IMG/VR virus record: IMGVR_UViG_3300006030_000069
Coordinates: 1-30,754 of that record
DNA: 30,754 nt
Direction: 5' to 3' (one strand)
Source: a virus
Part shown: piece after piece, positions 7,441 through 14,627 of the stretch
How the letters are laid out: every line of letters begins with the position of its first letter
Numbering within the stretch: the first letter of the stretch is position 1
Position numbers and translations under genes: made by a program
The notes under the pieces: generated by a model
Seen by the model: the letters and a program-made list of their open reading frames with translations, nothing else
The model's database searches: none
Told to the model about the DNA's origin: nothing

Positions 7441-7467
7441 AAAAAAGCCCCCGCTTGTGGCGGGGGC
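7441..7467 (-). terminator. Rho-independent terminator after major capsid gene
   Basis: A perfect 8-bp stem GCCCCCGC/GCGGGGGC with a 5-base loop is followed on the minus strand by TTTTTT (7441-7446). It lies 17 bp beyond the capsid stop and also separates it from the convergent HTH gene. Confidence 0.9.
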
Positions 7468-7483
7468 CTGAGTGATTCGCAAC

Positions 7484-8560
7484 TCAAGCGTAGGTGCCGC
7501 TGTCGTATGCCGTGTTGACGAGCATCCGCACCAGAGGCACGTTCTTGGCGTTCTGGTAAGCCAAGGCCCAAGAGCCGGTGGCGCCCAGGTTGCCGGTGGT
7601 TGCCAGGTTGCTGGGGTTGTCGCCGGCGGCGGCCCAGCGGGTGCCGTTGACGTGGTAACCGTAGTGGTAGTCCACGATCAGCAGATCCTGGAAGGACGGC
7701 TTGTTGCGGTCCGTCTCCAGACGCAGCTCCTGCTGCACACCTTCGGCAATAACGCCGGAGCCGAACAGGTACACGGGGTACTTGTTCAGGTGGGTGCTGG
7801 TGCCGCCGCTGATGACGCCCAGTTGGTCGTCAACAATGACGCGCAGGCCGGCGAAGGTGTTGTAACCGACGCCGCTCAAGCCGGAGGCAGCTGAGACGGT
7901 GGAACCGCTCACCTGCACCTGCATGTAGCCCGTCTCCTCCAGATAGGCGGCGACGTTGCTGTGCATGGCGATGGCGGTCAGCTCGGAACCGCGCTCACCC
8001 AGCTTGTTCTTCGCCTTGATGACGTTGGCCGCCGTCAGGTAGTTCGCGCTGGTGGCAGTGGTGGTGCCGCTGGCGTTGTAGGTGTTGGCACCAAGAACGC
8101 CGCTGCCGCTGATGTTGCCGAACAGGCCGCCCAGTTGGGCGATCAGGGTGGCAGTCTTCAGCTTCGCGATGGCGGCGGCAAGCTGGTTGCCGACATGGCC
8201 GAGGGGGTCGGCGGAGGAACCCATCTTCGCCAGATCGTCGGTTCCGTACATGAAACCGCGATGCAGAATCGTCATGATCTGCTCGTCGGCAGTGACGTTC
8301 TGGGCCGTCAGATAGCCGGCGCCGCTGGTGCCCCACGTGTTCCCCGAGGTGATGGTCTCCTCGGTCGGGGCGATGTAGTCGAGGAACGGCACGCGGACGC
8401 GGGTGCCGCCAGCGCGGCAGTCCAGGGCGCTGTTGCGCTGGATCACGCCGGAGCTGAGGAACGCCGATTGCTCAAAAATGCGCTCCGAGGTGTAAGCGAG
8501 GAACTCGGGGCGGGTGATCAGGTTCGAGAGGAAAGTTCCTCCCATGTTCTGGAGCGACAT
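7484..8560 (-). CDS. Major capsid protein
   Basis: This 358-aa product (ATG at 8560) has the length and pattern of a HK97-fold shell protein. It shows an N-terminal segment with FLAYTSERIFEQSAFLSSG (about 20-38), then RVRVPFLDYI, an AKLKTATLIAQLGGLFG helix (about 131-147, the long spine-helix region), a Gly/Ala/Thr-rich middle and a C-terminal domain with SFQDLLIVDYHYGYHVNGTRW (about 298-318). It follows the scaffold gene and is followed by its own strong terminator, as expected for the most abundant phage protein. A half copy of the start-associated element is found ahead of it. The exact coat subfamily cannot be fixed by eye. Confidence 0.85.
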   Translation of the reverse strand: MSLQNMGGTFLSNLITRPEFLAYTSERIFEQSAFLSSGVIQRNSALDCRAGGTRVRVPFLDYIAPTEETITSGNTWGTSGAGYLTAQNVTADEQIMTILHRGFMYGTDDLAKMGSSADPLGHVGNQLAAAIAKLKTATLIAQLGGLFGNISGSGVLGANTYNASGTTTATSANYLTAANVIKAKNKLGERGSELTAIAMHSNVAAYLEETGYMQVQVSGSTVSAASGLSGVGYNTFAGLRVIVDDQLGVISGGTSTHLNKYPVYLFGSGVIAEGVQQELRLETDRNKPSFQDLLIVDYHYGYHVNGTRWAAAGDNPSNLATTGNLGATGSWALAYQNAKNVPLVRMLVNTAYDSGTYA

Positions 8561-8570
8561 GGCTCAAAAG

Positions 8571-8583
8571 TGCGGGGTTACCG
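8571..8583 (-). promoter_or_regulatory. Start-associated element (half copy 6)
   Basis: The minus strand reads CGGTAACCCCGCA about 10 bases before the capsid ATG. It matches the second half of the portal and tail-tube copies (CGGTAACACCCG and GCGGTAACCCG) but the GGAAACC half is absent. Confidence 0.4.
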
Positions 8584-8587
8584 TGGA

Positions 8588-9316
8588 TTAGCCGCGGCCC
8601 GCCTCGGCCTTGAGGGCGCGGGCGAGGTCGGGTTGTTCTGCTTCCAGCCGCAGAGCCTCCGTCAGGTTGAAGGACTCCGCTTTGTAGGGGTTCACGACGC
8701 TGGAGAGGCCGTTGGCGCTGGGCGTGCTGCCCATGCCGCGGACGCCGTTGGCGGCGAAATGGTGCTCCCAGCCGGAGCCGGGGCTGCGCAACTGCGTGAG
8801 ATAGGCGTTGAGCGGTTGCTCGATGCCGTTGTTGATCACCGTGGGGCCGCCGTCGCCGGTGCGGAGACGGTCGCGCAGGAGCCCGTACAGCTGTTCTGGG
8901 GCCAGCGCGTTGGCGCTGCTCATTTGCTGTAAGGCGGTGGCGCGGAGACGTTCGCTCTCGGCTTCGGCGTCCTTGGCTTGAAGCGCGGCTTCAAGCTCGG
9001 TGATGCGTTGCAGAAGGCGGGCGTTGTCGGCGTTGGCCTGCTCCCATAGCGTCTTGTACTCACCTTGATCGGCGAGTTGCTGCTGCTTGCCGCTCTTGAG
9101 TTCGCTCTCGCGATCTCGGAGCGCTTTCTCCAGTTCCCCCAGGCGCTCGTTCAGTCGCTTGTTCGCTTCGCCCTTGCTGAGATTGTCCGCCTGGACAAGC
9201 TCTAGCTTCCGGCGCAGAGAAGCGCTGTCGTCGCTGGTGGTCGTCGGGGCGGGTTGCTGAGCCACGGACTCAACAGGCTCCTCCACAGGAGGAACACCCT
9301 GGACTTGTTCAGTCAC
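8588..9316 (-). CDS. Capsid scaffolding protein
   Basis: The 242-aa protein (GTG start at 9316) has an acidic, Pro/Gln-rich N-terminus, a long coiled-coil region (about 33-125) and a Gly-rich stretch. It ends with NPYKAESFNLTEALRLEAEQ (about 209-228) followed by PDLARALKAEA. The coiled coil plus the C-terminal NP(W/F/Y)..e.fNLTe......P.lA..lk.eA signature is typical of phage scaffold proteins, whose C-terminus binds the coat protein during prohead assembly. The gene is directly upstream of the capsid gene. No prohead protease gene is visible next to it. Confidence 0.8.
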   Translation of the reverse strand: MTEQVQGVPPVEEPVESVAQQPAPTTTSDDSASLRRKLELVQADNLSKGEANKRLNERLGELEKALRDRESELKSGKQQQLADQGEYKTLWEQANADNARLLQRITELEAALQAKDAEAESERLRATALQQMSSANALAPEQLYGLLRDRLRTGDGGPTVINNGIEQPLNAYLTQLRSPGSGWEHHFAANGVRGMGSTPSANGLSSVVNPYKAESFNLTEALRLEAEQPDLARALKAEAGRG

Positions 9317-9335
9317 ACAAAAGGCTGGAACTACA

Positions 9336-9350
9336 GCCGAGGTTGCCGCC
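9336..9350 (-). promoter_or_regulatory. Start-associated element (copy 7)
   Basis: The minus strand reads GGCGGCAACCTCGGC, a variant with GGCAACC instead of GGAAACC, about 20 bases before the scaffold GTG at 9316. Confidence 0.45.
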
Positions 9351-9378
9351 CGCTACTAACGCGATTTCGCTGGCTGAG

Positions 9379-10245
9379 TTACACGAACTCCGGTAGCACA
9401 ACGCAGCGGCAGAGCGGGTGTAATGGCGGGGCGCCGCGGGGGAACTCCCGCGGCGACGGTGCCACCGTGCCGTGGAGCGGGCGGCATACGGGGCAGGTGC
9501 GGGGGTCCAACACCGCGTTCCAACGCCATTGGCGCAGTTGCGGGAGTGGGGGTGCGGGTTGTGCGCCCGGTGGTATTGGCTGATTGGAGGCCGCGGCCAA
9601 TACTTCGGCGGCACGTTCCTGCGCGGGTGTGACCGGTGCCCATAGCGCGGCGGCGCTGATGGAGCGGTAGCGCTCTGCCCACGCGTTGGCGACTGTGCCC
9701 TTGCTCACCACCGGCACCTCGCGGCCGTTGCTGGTGCGGACACCCACCACCTTCCGCGCTACCTCCTCTGTGCTGGGGTCGTAGAAGAAGGTGGCGATCA
9801 CGCTGCGCTCCAGTAGCTGGAGCAGCTGTGACACAAATGGCGGGATGCCGGTGGTGGGGTTGGGCGTGAAGAGGCGCGAGACGCTGGTGCCCACCACGCG
9901 GGTGGTGTCCAACACCTCCGTGACGGGGCGTGAGTTCAAGGCCCCCTCGGGGAGGCGGAAGTAGCGCTGCACGGGGGGCAGCACCAGCGTCTCCGTCGTG
10001 ATCAGGCGCGAGAGCAGTGACTCGCGTAGGAGGTCGTTCGCCTCCAAGAGCCACAGCACGATCTGGCGGCGTAGCTCGGGCCAGCGCAGGTAGCGCTCAA
10101 AGCGGGTGGCGGGGAGGTCGCGCAGCAGCAACGCGTAAATGCGGAGCGCCAGCTCGTAGAGGACGTCGCGGGCGTCGGCGTTGGTGAGGTCCTCGTTGCG
10201 GGTGATGGCGACCGCCAGCTCCCGTAGGTACTCGTCCGGCGTCAC
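9379..10245 (-). CDS. Head morphogenesis protein, MuF/SPP1 gp7-like
   Basis: I chose the GTG at 10245, which overlaps the upstream stop as GTGA and gives 288 aa; a start at 10290 would extend into the previous gene. The C-terminus contains VLDPRTCPVCRPLHG (about 247-261), then FPRGAPPLHPLCRCVVLP. This is the Cys/His signature D.rTCp.C..lhG...p.....pP.HP.CRC of the Mu gpF / SPP1 gp7 family. These are minor head proteins, often bound to the portal and ejected with DNA. The N-terminal two thirds are helical. The position between portal and scaffold is standard. Confidence 0.85.
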   Translation of the reverse strand: MTPDEYLRELAVAITRNEDLTNADARDVLYELALRIYALLLRDLPATRFERYLRWPELRRQIVLWLLEANDLLRESLLSRLITTETLVLPPVQRYFRLPEGALNSRPVTEVLDTTRVVGTSVSRLFTPNPTTGIPPFVSQLLQLLERSVIATFFYDPSTEEVARKVVGVRTSNGREVPVVSKGTVANAWAERYRSISAAALWAPVTPAQERAAEVLAAASNQPIPPGAQPAPPLPQLRQWRWNAVLDPRTCPVCRPLHGTVAPSPREFPRGAPPLHPLCRCVVLPEFV

Positions 10246-10433
10246 AGAGCCTCCCGCGCCTCCTCGTAGCCGGGAATCCCGGCCACGCATCTGGCGCGTT
10301 CGGCGTCGCGATCACGCACAACGGGGGCGTATGGCTCCATGAGCTGGTGGTGCAGCTCTTCGGCGGCCGCGGCTACCTCAGGGTCGCTGAGGTACTTCTC
10401 GCGGACCTCGCTCCAGGTGGGGTGGTGCGTCAT
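10242..10433 (-). CDS. Small hypothetical protein between portal and head morphogenesis genes
   Basis: The 63-aa acidic, helical protein (ATG at 10433, three bases after the portal stop) begins MTHHPTWSEVREKYLSDPEV and has no recognised domain. Its stop overlaps the start of the MuF-like gene. Spacing strongly suggests it is a genuine operon member. The VREKYLSDPEV segment loosely resembles the N-terminal helix of some XRE antitoxins, but no HTH follows, so no such role is claimed. Confidence 0.7.
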   Translation of the reverse strand: MTHHPTWSEVREKYLSDPEVAAAAEELHHQLMEPYAPVVRDRDAERARCVAGIPGYEEAREAL

Positions 10434-10436
10434 GGC

Positions 10437-12008
10437 TCAGTTGGCATTGCGCCCAGGGCGGAGGGGGGTCTCCAGCGTCTGGCTGCTCAGTGACTCGCCC
10501 TGGCCGGCGCTGGGCGCTTGGAACGCCATGTCGGGACCGGCGGCGTTCAGGCGGTCCATCGCCTGTTGCTCCGCAAGGCGTTCGGCGGTGGCGCTCACCT
10601 CCGCGTCGATGTCCATCGTGGCGGGTAACACCTCGCCGTCCTGCAAAATGCGCAGGAGCGTCTCCTGGCTGATCGCGCCCTGCATGTAGAGCTGGAGCAT
10701 CGCCGTGATCTCGTTGCCGCTCAGCAGGCGGCTGTCGTAGTCGCGGGGGATGTGGACCGTGGGTGGCTCGATGCCCACGTACTCAGCCGCCAGCTCAAAC
10801 AGCTGCGTGATGCTGCGCTCCAAGTCGCCGCTGATGACGGCCATGATCGAGTCGCTATCGACGCGATCAAGGCGGCGGGCCTCGGCGGCGGCGTTAGTGA
10901 GGTTGGCTTGGGTAAGGGTGTTGATGCCGAGGCGGCCGATCTGGTCCTCCAGCTCTTTGAGGCACTTGAGCTGGGAGTCGAAGGCTTCGGACGTGGGTTG
11001 CACCCATTCGGCGCCGCCATCTGGGGGCAAAAGCAGCGCTGTGTTGACGCTGATGCCGATGGGTGAGTCGGAGTCGGGGTCGAAGCCGCGTAGCACCAGC
11101 ATCGGGTTGGCGCCGACGTGGATGCTGTGGTGGAAGTCGCACCAGCGCTGCGCGTAGGCGATGCACAGATACGCCACTTCCTCCAGCGGGGGCGTGGACA
11201 TCAAGTTGCCGGTGCGCTGGGCGTAGGTCGTCACCAGTGGGATGCGGCTCAAGCTGGTGCGGCCGCTGTCCACTAGCTCCCACTGGGGGCCCTGGCCGTA
11301 GGTGGTGGTCGTGGGACTGCGCCATAGCTCGTAGCCGCCCGGTGTCATCACGCGGATCTGGTCTTGTAGCTCCTCGCCGTAGGCGCCTTTGCTGGTGACC
11401 ACGCGCTCGCGGATGCGTACCTGCGTCAACTCCGAGCTGGTGCTGTCGGTGGCTGTGCGCCAACCCAGGATCTGGGGCGGTGACACCGGCACCAAGTACG
11501 GCTTGCGGCGGAGGCGGCGCTCCTCGGCGAGGGTGCGGGGGGTGCCGTCGGCGGCGTAATCGACGATGGTGCTGCTGTGGCCGTACAGCAGGGCGGTGAT
11601 CAGCTGGCGGCGGGCGTATTCGTTCAGGGTGGTGCCGTCGCCGCAGACGTCGAGGATCCACTGCTCCCAGTAGGGGTCGCCCTCAATGTGGATGCCTTTG
11701 CGCAGGATGATGCCGGCGGCTTGGCTGGCGAGGCGGTTCAGGAACGGGGGCAGCGTGGCGTGGAATATCCGGCGCTCGTAGCTCTCCTTGGCTTCCGAGG
11801 GTTCGCGGGGGACGATGCTCTCGGCGCGGGCGCGGAGGGCGCGGGTGCCGCCGACGCAAATGTCGATCGGCTCCCAATGCACCGCCATGTTCAAGACGGC
11901 GCTGCTAAGAACGCTGGGGTCGTCGTTGTTGCCCTGCTGCAACAGACCCGGATACGGCGAAATGACGCGGGTGGGGTAGGTGCTATCGGCCACGCGGCGC
12001 CTAAACAC
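10437..12008 (-). CDS. Portal protein
   Basis: The 523-aa product (GTG at 12008) has the size of a phage portal subunit and the pattern I associate with the DUF4055 portal group. An N-terminal region contains YERRIFHATLPPFLNRL and AAGIILRKG (about 77-105). A central beta-rich part follows, with VPVSPPQILGWR (about 173-184). The C-terminal helical region contains KCLKELEDQIGRLGINTLTQ (about 349-368) and EARRLDRVDSDSIMAVISGD (about 376-395), then a Gln/Ser-rich tail. It would form the dodecameric ring that TerL docks on. The gene lies between terL and the MuF-like gene, as is usual, with a full start-associated element before it. Confidence 0.8.
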   Translation of the reverse strand: MFRRRVADSTYPTRVISPYPGLLQQGNNDDPSVLSSAVLNMAVHWEPIDICVGGTRALRARAESIVPREPSEAKESYERRIFHATLPPFLNRLASQAAGIILRKGIHIEGDPYWEQWILDVCGDGTTLNEYARRQLITALLYGHSSTIVDYAADGTPRTLAEERRLRRKPYLVPVSPPQILGWRTATDSTSSELTQVRIRERVVTSKGAYGEELQDQIRVMTPGGYELWRSPTTTTYGQGPQWELVDSGRTSLSRIPLVTTYAQRTGNLMSTPPLEEVAYLCIAYAQRWCDFHHSIHVGANPMLVLRGFDPDSDSPIGISVNTALLLPPDGGAEWVQPTSEAFDSQLKCLKELEDQIGRLGINTLTQANLTNAAAEARRLDRVDSDSIMAVISGDLERSITQLFELAAEYVGIEPPTVHIPRDYDSRLLSGNEITAMLQLYMQGAISQETLLRILQDGEVLPATMDIDAEVSATAERLAEQQAMDRLNAAGPDMAFQAPSAGQGESLSSQTLETPLRPGRNAN

Positions 12009-12012
12009 GGGT

Positions 12013-12029
12013 GTTACCGAGGTTTCCGG
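12013..12029 (-). promoter_or_regulatory. Start-associated element (copy 8)
   Basis: The minus strand reads CCGGAAACCTCGGTAAC immediately before the portal GTG (four bases between). Its first 14 bases are identical to the copy at 4294-4307 on the opposite strand. It continues into ACACCCG, matching the tail-tube copy. Confidence 0.65.
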
Positions 12030-12041
12030 CGAGGGGCGCCG

Positions 12042-12374
12042 TTAGGTGATGGTGCGCGTCTGGTAGTTCGGGTCGCTTTCGTCGAGGTGTGCCTCGGGGC
12101 CGAAGCCGGTGGCGAGTACCTCGGGGGAGATGCCTTCTGGGGCCTTGGGCTCTTTGCGGGTGGCGTCGGACTCCTGTAGCTCGGTGAGCCAGGCGTCGAA
12201 GGCGTCGCGGCTTGGGATGCCTTTGGGGAGCTTCAGGAAGCGCCGCAGCTCCTTCAGGTCGCGGGTGAAGATGCTGGCGCCACTGCTGTAGGCGATGTAA
12301 TAGCGGGCGTTCCAGTCGCGGCCCGTCTCTACGGTCTGGTGCGCAGAAATGCGGTGGGTGCTGCGTTTGGCCAT
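12042..12374 (-). CDS. Hypothetical protein between terL and portal
   Basis: The 110-aa protein (ATG at 12374, seven bases after terL stop) has a basic N-terminus, an aromatic segment RDWNARYYIAYSSGASIFT (about 19-37), a helix DLKELRRFLKLPKG and an acidic C-terminus. No domain is recognised. The spacing shows co-transcription with terL and portal. A structural or packaging accessory role is possible but not shown. Confidence 0.75.
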   Translation of the reverse strand: MAKRSTHRISAHQTVETGRDWNARYYIAYSSGASIFTRDLKELRRFLKLPKGIPSRDAFDAWLTELQESDATRKEPKAPEGISPEVLATGFGPEAHLDESDPNYQTRTIT

Positions 12375-12381
12375 GACGCCG

Positions 12382-13734
12382 TTAGTAGGTGCGGAAGTCG
12401 CTGCCGCCCGAGGCGTAGCGGCGCAGGGGGTTCAGGGCCCAGATCGCGTAGCCGGCGGCATCGACGGGGTGGCTGGGGTCGTCGAGGCCGGAGCCGCCTT
12501 TTTCTGGCTTGCCGCTTTTGTCGTATGCCTGTTGCTCCAGACTCTTGATCAGGTGCTTGCAGCGGGGGTGGACGCGGAGACGGTCGCTCATCAGCAGCAC
12601 GTTCATCGCGTTTACGCGGTCCTCGATGGCGGGGTTGCTGCGTTGCTCCTTGAGGACGAAGCCGCCTTTGCGGAGGATGCTTAGGTCGCTCTCCTTGGCG
12701 TTGGTGGTGGTGCGTTGGCGGGAGGCGGCGTCGGGGATCACCACGACGTCGCCGCGTTCGTGCTGGGGTGCATAGCGCTCCTGCAGCAGTGACACGATCG
12801 CGGGGGTGTCGCGGACAACGTGCTCCTCCACGAAGTGGAACTCGTTGCCGCGGCGTACCAAGACCTCGATCATGCAGTTGCCGACGTTGAGGTCAATTCC
12901 GGCGTAGACGCGGTCTTCTGGGAGGACGCTTGCGTCCGACCAGTGGCGGTCGCGGTCAAAGTCCGGGTAGACGCTGGTGTTGGCGAGGTTGGTGAACTCG
13001 CCCTCGATGTAGCTGCGGATTAGCTGGGGCGGGAAGTTGGCGTAGAGCGACTCGACGAAGCCCGGAGGGAGGTGCGGATTGTCGGTGGTCTTGGCTTTGA
13101 TCAGGCGCCTGTCGCTGGCGTCGCTCTCGATGAAGGTGCGATACATCCACCGATAGCCCTCGGGCGTGGAGGCGACCGCGAGCTGGGGCTTGTTGCCGCC
13201 GCGGAGTCGCGCCAACACCATCTCGGAGGCTTTCTGGGCGACCTCCGTGGGGCTCGTGTCCACCTCGTCAATGCAGGCGAAGCTGAGGTTCTGGCCGCGG
13301 ATGCGGTTCCATGTCTCCGTGGCACGGCACAAAATCGTGCAGGGGCCATGCGGCAGGTGCAGCGTGTAAATGGGCTGGGGTGAGATGCGGAAGTCGTAGG
13401 CGATGTTCTGCGCCTCCAGGAAGTCGTCGAAGCTCCGCACCCAGACGTCCAAAATCATCTGGAACGTCGGTTCAAACACCGCGCCGACGGTGTTGGGGTT
13501 GTCCATCGCCAGCGCCACCGTCTTGCAACACAGTGCGTGCGTCTTGCCGGCGCCAAAACCGGCGCAGTAGCCCACGATCTTCGCGTCCACTTCGTCCACG
13601 AAGGCACGCTGCGCCGGCAGCATTCCGCTTAAGAGCTGGTGCCGTAGCTCCTCGTACGTCTTGTCGCACCGCGTGTTCGTGATGATCGGCGGCTCTAAAA
13701 CGCTGCCGCCCGAGATGACTCCGAGGATGGGCAC
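12382..13734 (-). CDS. terL: Terminase large subunit
   Basis: The 450-aa protein shows both terminase domains. ATPase: Walker A AGFGAGKT (58-65), Walker B with catalytic acid FACIDEVD (152-159) and coupling motif VASTPEG (187-193). Nuclease (RNase H-like): GIDLNVG (D281), VVIPDAAS (D335) and HPVDAAGYA (D425). It pumps DNA through the portal and cuts the concatemer. The start is GTG at 13734. It leads the leftward late module; the terS-like gene lies 3.4 kb away on the same strand, separated by an opposite-strand cassette, which is unusual because terS and terL are normally neighbours. Confidence 0.93.
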   Translation of the reverse strand: MPILGVISGGSVLEPPIITNTRCDKTYEELRHQLLSGMLPAQRAFVDEVDAKIVGYCAGFGAGKTHALCCKTVALAMDNPNTVGAVFEPTFQMILDVWVRSFDDFLEAQNIAYDFRISPQPIYTLHLPHGPCTILCRATETWNRIRGQNLSFACIDEVDTSPTEVAQKASEMVLARLRGGNKPQLAVASTPEGYRWMYRTFIESDASDRRLIKAKTTDNPHLPPGFVESLYANFPPQLIRSYIEGEFTNLANTSVYPDFDRDRHWSDASVLPEDRVYAGIDLNVGNCMIEVLVRRGNEFHFVEEHVVRDTPAIVSLLQERYAPQHERGDVVVIPDAASRQRTTTNAKESDLSILRKGGFVLKEQRSNPAIEDRVNAMNVLLMSDRLRVHPRCKHLIKSLEQQAYDKSGKPEKGGSGLDDPSHPVDAAGYAIWALNPLRRYASGGSDFRTY

Positions 13735-13765
13735 GGGGCGCCGCCTGCAGCTTCTACGGCTGATT

Positions 13766-13777
13766 CTAGCTAGGTAG
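13766..13777 (-). promoter_or_regulatory. Putative operator CTAGCTAGGTAG upstream of terL
   Basis: The 12-mer CTAGCTAGGTAG is 32 bp ahead of the terL start and recurs exactly at 18610-18621, inside a promoter spacer. On the minus strand TAGAAT overlaps it and could serve as a -10 hexamer. Binding by a phage regulator is inference. Confidence 0.45.
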
Positions 13778-13857
13778 CTCGTGGGGGAGTGGGGGTAGGG
13801 GGAGGGTGCGTGCGTAGGTAGTAAGTGGGGGTTGGTTATATCTAGGAGGCGCGGGGT

Positions 13858-14052
13858 ATGGCTCTCCCCGCCGCGGCCGTTTGCCCGGGGGCAGGCCGGC
13901 GCCCGCGGCGCCCGCGGCGCCCGTGGCGCAAGCGATCCCGGCGGCTGCGCCTACTAGTGGCGGAGACTAATGCGGCTGGCGCGGTGTCAGAAACCCGGCG
14001 CGGATTGTCTGCGCGATCCGCGGCGCGGATATTGGCAAACCTCCCTACATAG
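13858..14052 (+). CDS. Doubtful small Arg-rich ORF
   Basis: A 64-aa frame begins with ATG at 13858, eight bases after a perfect AGGAGG, one of the few strong ribosome-binding sites noticed in the window. The product is Arg/Ala/Pro-rich with the run RRPRRPRRPWRKRSRRLRLL, which mainly reflects the repetitive GGCGCC-rich DNA. No family is recognised. I keep it because of the ribosome-binding site only; it may be noncoding. Confidence 0.25.
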   Translation: MALPAAAVCPGAGRRPRRPRRPWRKRSRRLRLLVAETNAAGAVSETRRGLSARSAARILANLPT

Positions 14053-14062
14053 GTGATATCAT
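14032..14062 (+). promoter_or_regulatory. Candidate promoter of accessory cassette
   Basis: TTGGCA (14032-14037) is followed by GATATC at 17-bp spacing or TATCAT at 19-bp spacing (14057-14062). Match is moderate. The site is upstream of the foldable leader and the plus-strand genes starting at 14215, where a promoter is expected. The spacer contains CCTACATAGG, similar to the sequence upstream of 21968. Confidence 0.35.
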
Positions 14063-14100
14063 GGAGAAAGGCGGGAGGTTAGCGCTGGCGCAGCCGGTGC

Positions 14101-14162
14101 AACGGAGCCTCTCTAAAAGCCTTGCCCGCAAGCTCGACCCTTGCGGCTCTTGCGGCTCCGTT
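14101..14162 (+). promoter_or_regulatory. Structured RNA leader candidate
   Basis: A 9-bp perfect inverted repeat AACGGAGCC/GGCTCCGTT (14101-14109, 14154-14162) encloses a second hairpin CCGCAAG/CTTGCGG (14126-14132, 14140-14146). A tandem TTGCGGCTC (14141-14149, 14150-14158) allows alternative pairing of the right arm. It lies 52 bases before the first cassette ATG. It does not match a riboswitch class known to me. Confidence 0.4.
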
Positions 14163-14214
14163 ACCGGTTCAGCCGGCGCCATCCCTCCCGCCCCGTTCCA
14201 CTGCTACCTGACCC

Positions 14215-14412
14215 ATGGCCACCACCTATGCCACCTTTCCGGACCTCGTGTACGACGGCGGCCGCTATGCGCAGACCGTCTGGCACGGCGCCAGCGTTGC
14301 CGATGCCGTAGCCGCCACGTTGCGCCTCACGCCCGATGCCGTCGTGATGCTGGCCAAGTCGCAAACAGAGCGCGTCGCCGGTTTCGGTCCCGCCGGTCTG
14401 GGCGCTCTGTGA
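14215..14412 (+). CDS. Small hypothetical protein of accessory cassette
   Basis: The 65-aa protein begins MATTYATFPDLVYDGGRYAQ and has a helical middle (ASVADAVAATLRLTPDAVVM). No domain is recognised. Its stop overlaps the ATG of the next gene as TGATG-type overlap (TGA 14410-14412, ATG 14412), which supports real translation of both. Codon use is shaped by the GGCGCC-rich texture of the cassette. Confidence 0.55.
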   Translation: MATTYATFPDLVYDGGRYAQTVWHGASVADAVAATLRLTPDAVVMLAKSQTERVAGFGPAGLGAL

Positions 14413-14543
14413 TGGCGCGTCGCATCCTCGCCGGCGCCATTGCCGCCGTAGCGCTGGCGCTTTGGTCCGACATCCTCCGCCCAGGCGCCGTACCGCTCCG
14501 CGCCACATCCGGCGCCCCGATCCCCACGGCGCTAGCCGACTAG
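14412..14543 (+). CDS. Small hydrophobic protein
   Basis: The 43-aa frame starts on the last base of the previous stop codon. It begins with two Arg followed by a hydrophobic helix (ILAGAIAAVALALW, residues 5-18) and ends with a polar, Pro-rich tail. It could be a signal-anchored or secreted peptide. Coupling to the upstream gene is the main support; function unknown. Confidence 0.45.
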   Translation: MARRILAGAIAAVALALWSDILRPGAVPLRATSGAPIPTALAD

Positions 14544-14627
14544 CGCCCCCTCACTGCATAACGGGCGCCGCTGGCGCCCGGCGCCTTTCCTGCTAACCAC
14601 AATCCGGCGCACAGCGCCGCTCCTGCC

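Larger units (their letters stand above)
13735..14214. other. Intergenic region between terL and accessory cassette
   Basis: About 480 bp without a convincing gene. From terL outward it holds a -10-like TAGAAT (minus strand, 13763-13768) merged with the motif CTAGCTAGGTAG (13766-13777). Next come a run of G tracts (13783-13806, plus 13827-13831), a second TAGGTAG (13815-13821), and a doubtful ORF with a good ribosome-binding site. After that follow three tandem GGCGCCCGC-like units near 13909-13935, a promoter-like sequence near 14032 and a foldable leader at 14101-14162. The sequence becomes GGCGCC-rich from about 13900 on. Confidence 0.6.

Noticed and set aside
7961-8932. Plus-strand 323-aa open frame
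   Set aside because: It runs antisense through capsid and scaffold genes and is Gly/Ala/Val/His-rich, as expected for the reverse strand of GC-rich codons.
10242-10433. Small protein considered as an antitoxin
   Set aside because: Only the N-terminal helix pattern resembles XRE antitoxins; there is no HTH and no toxin gene, and it is tightly packed between two structural genes.
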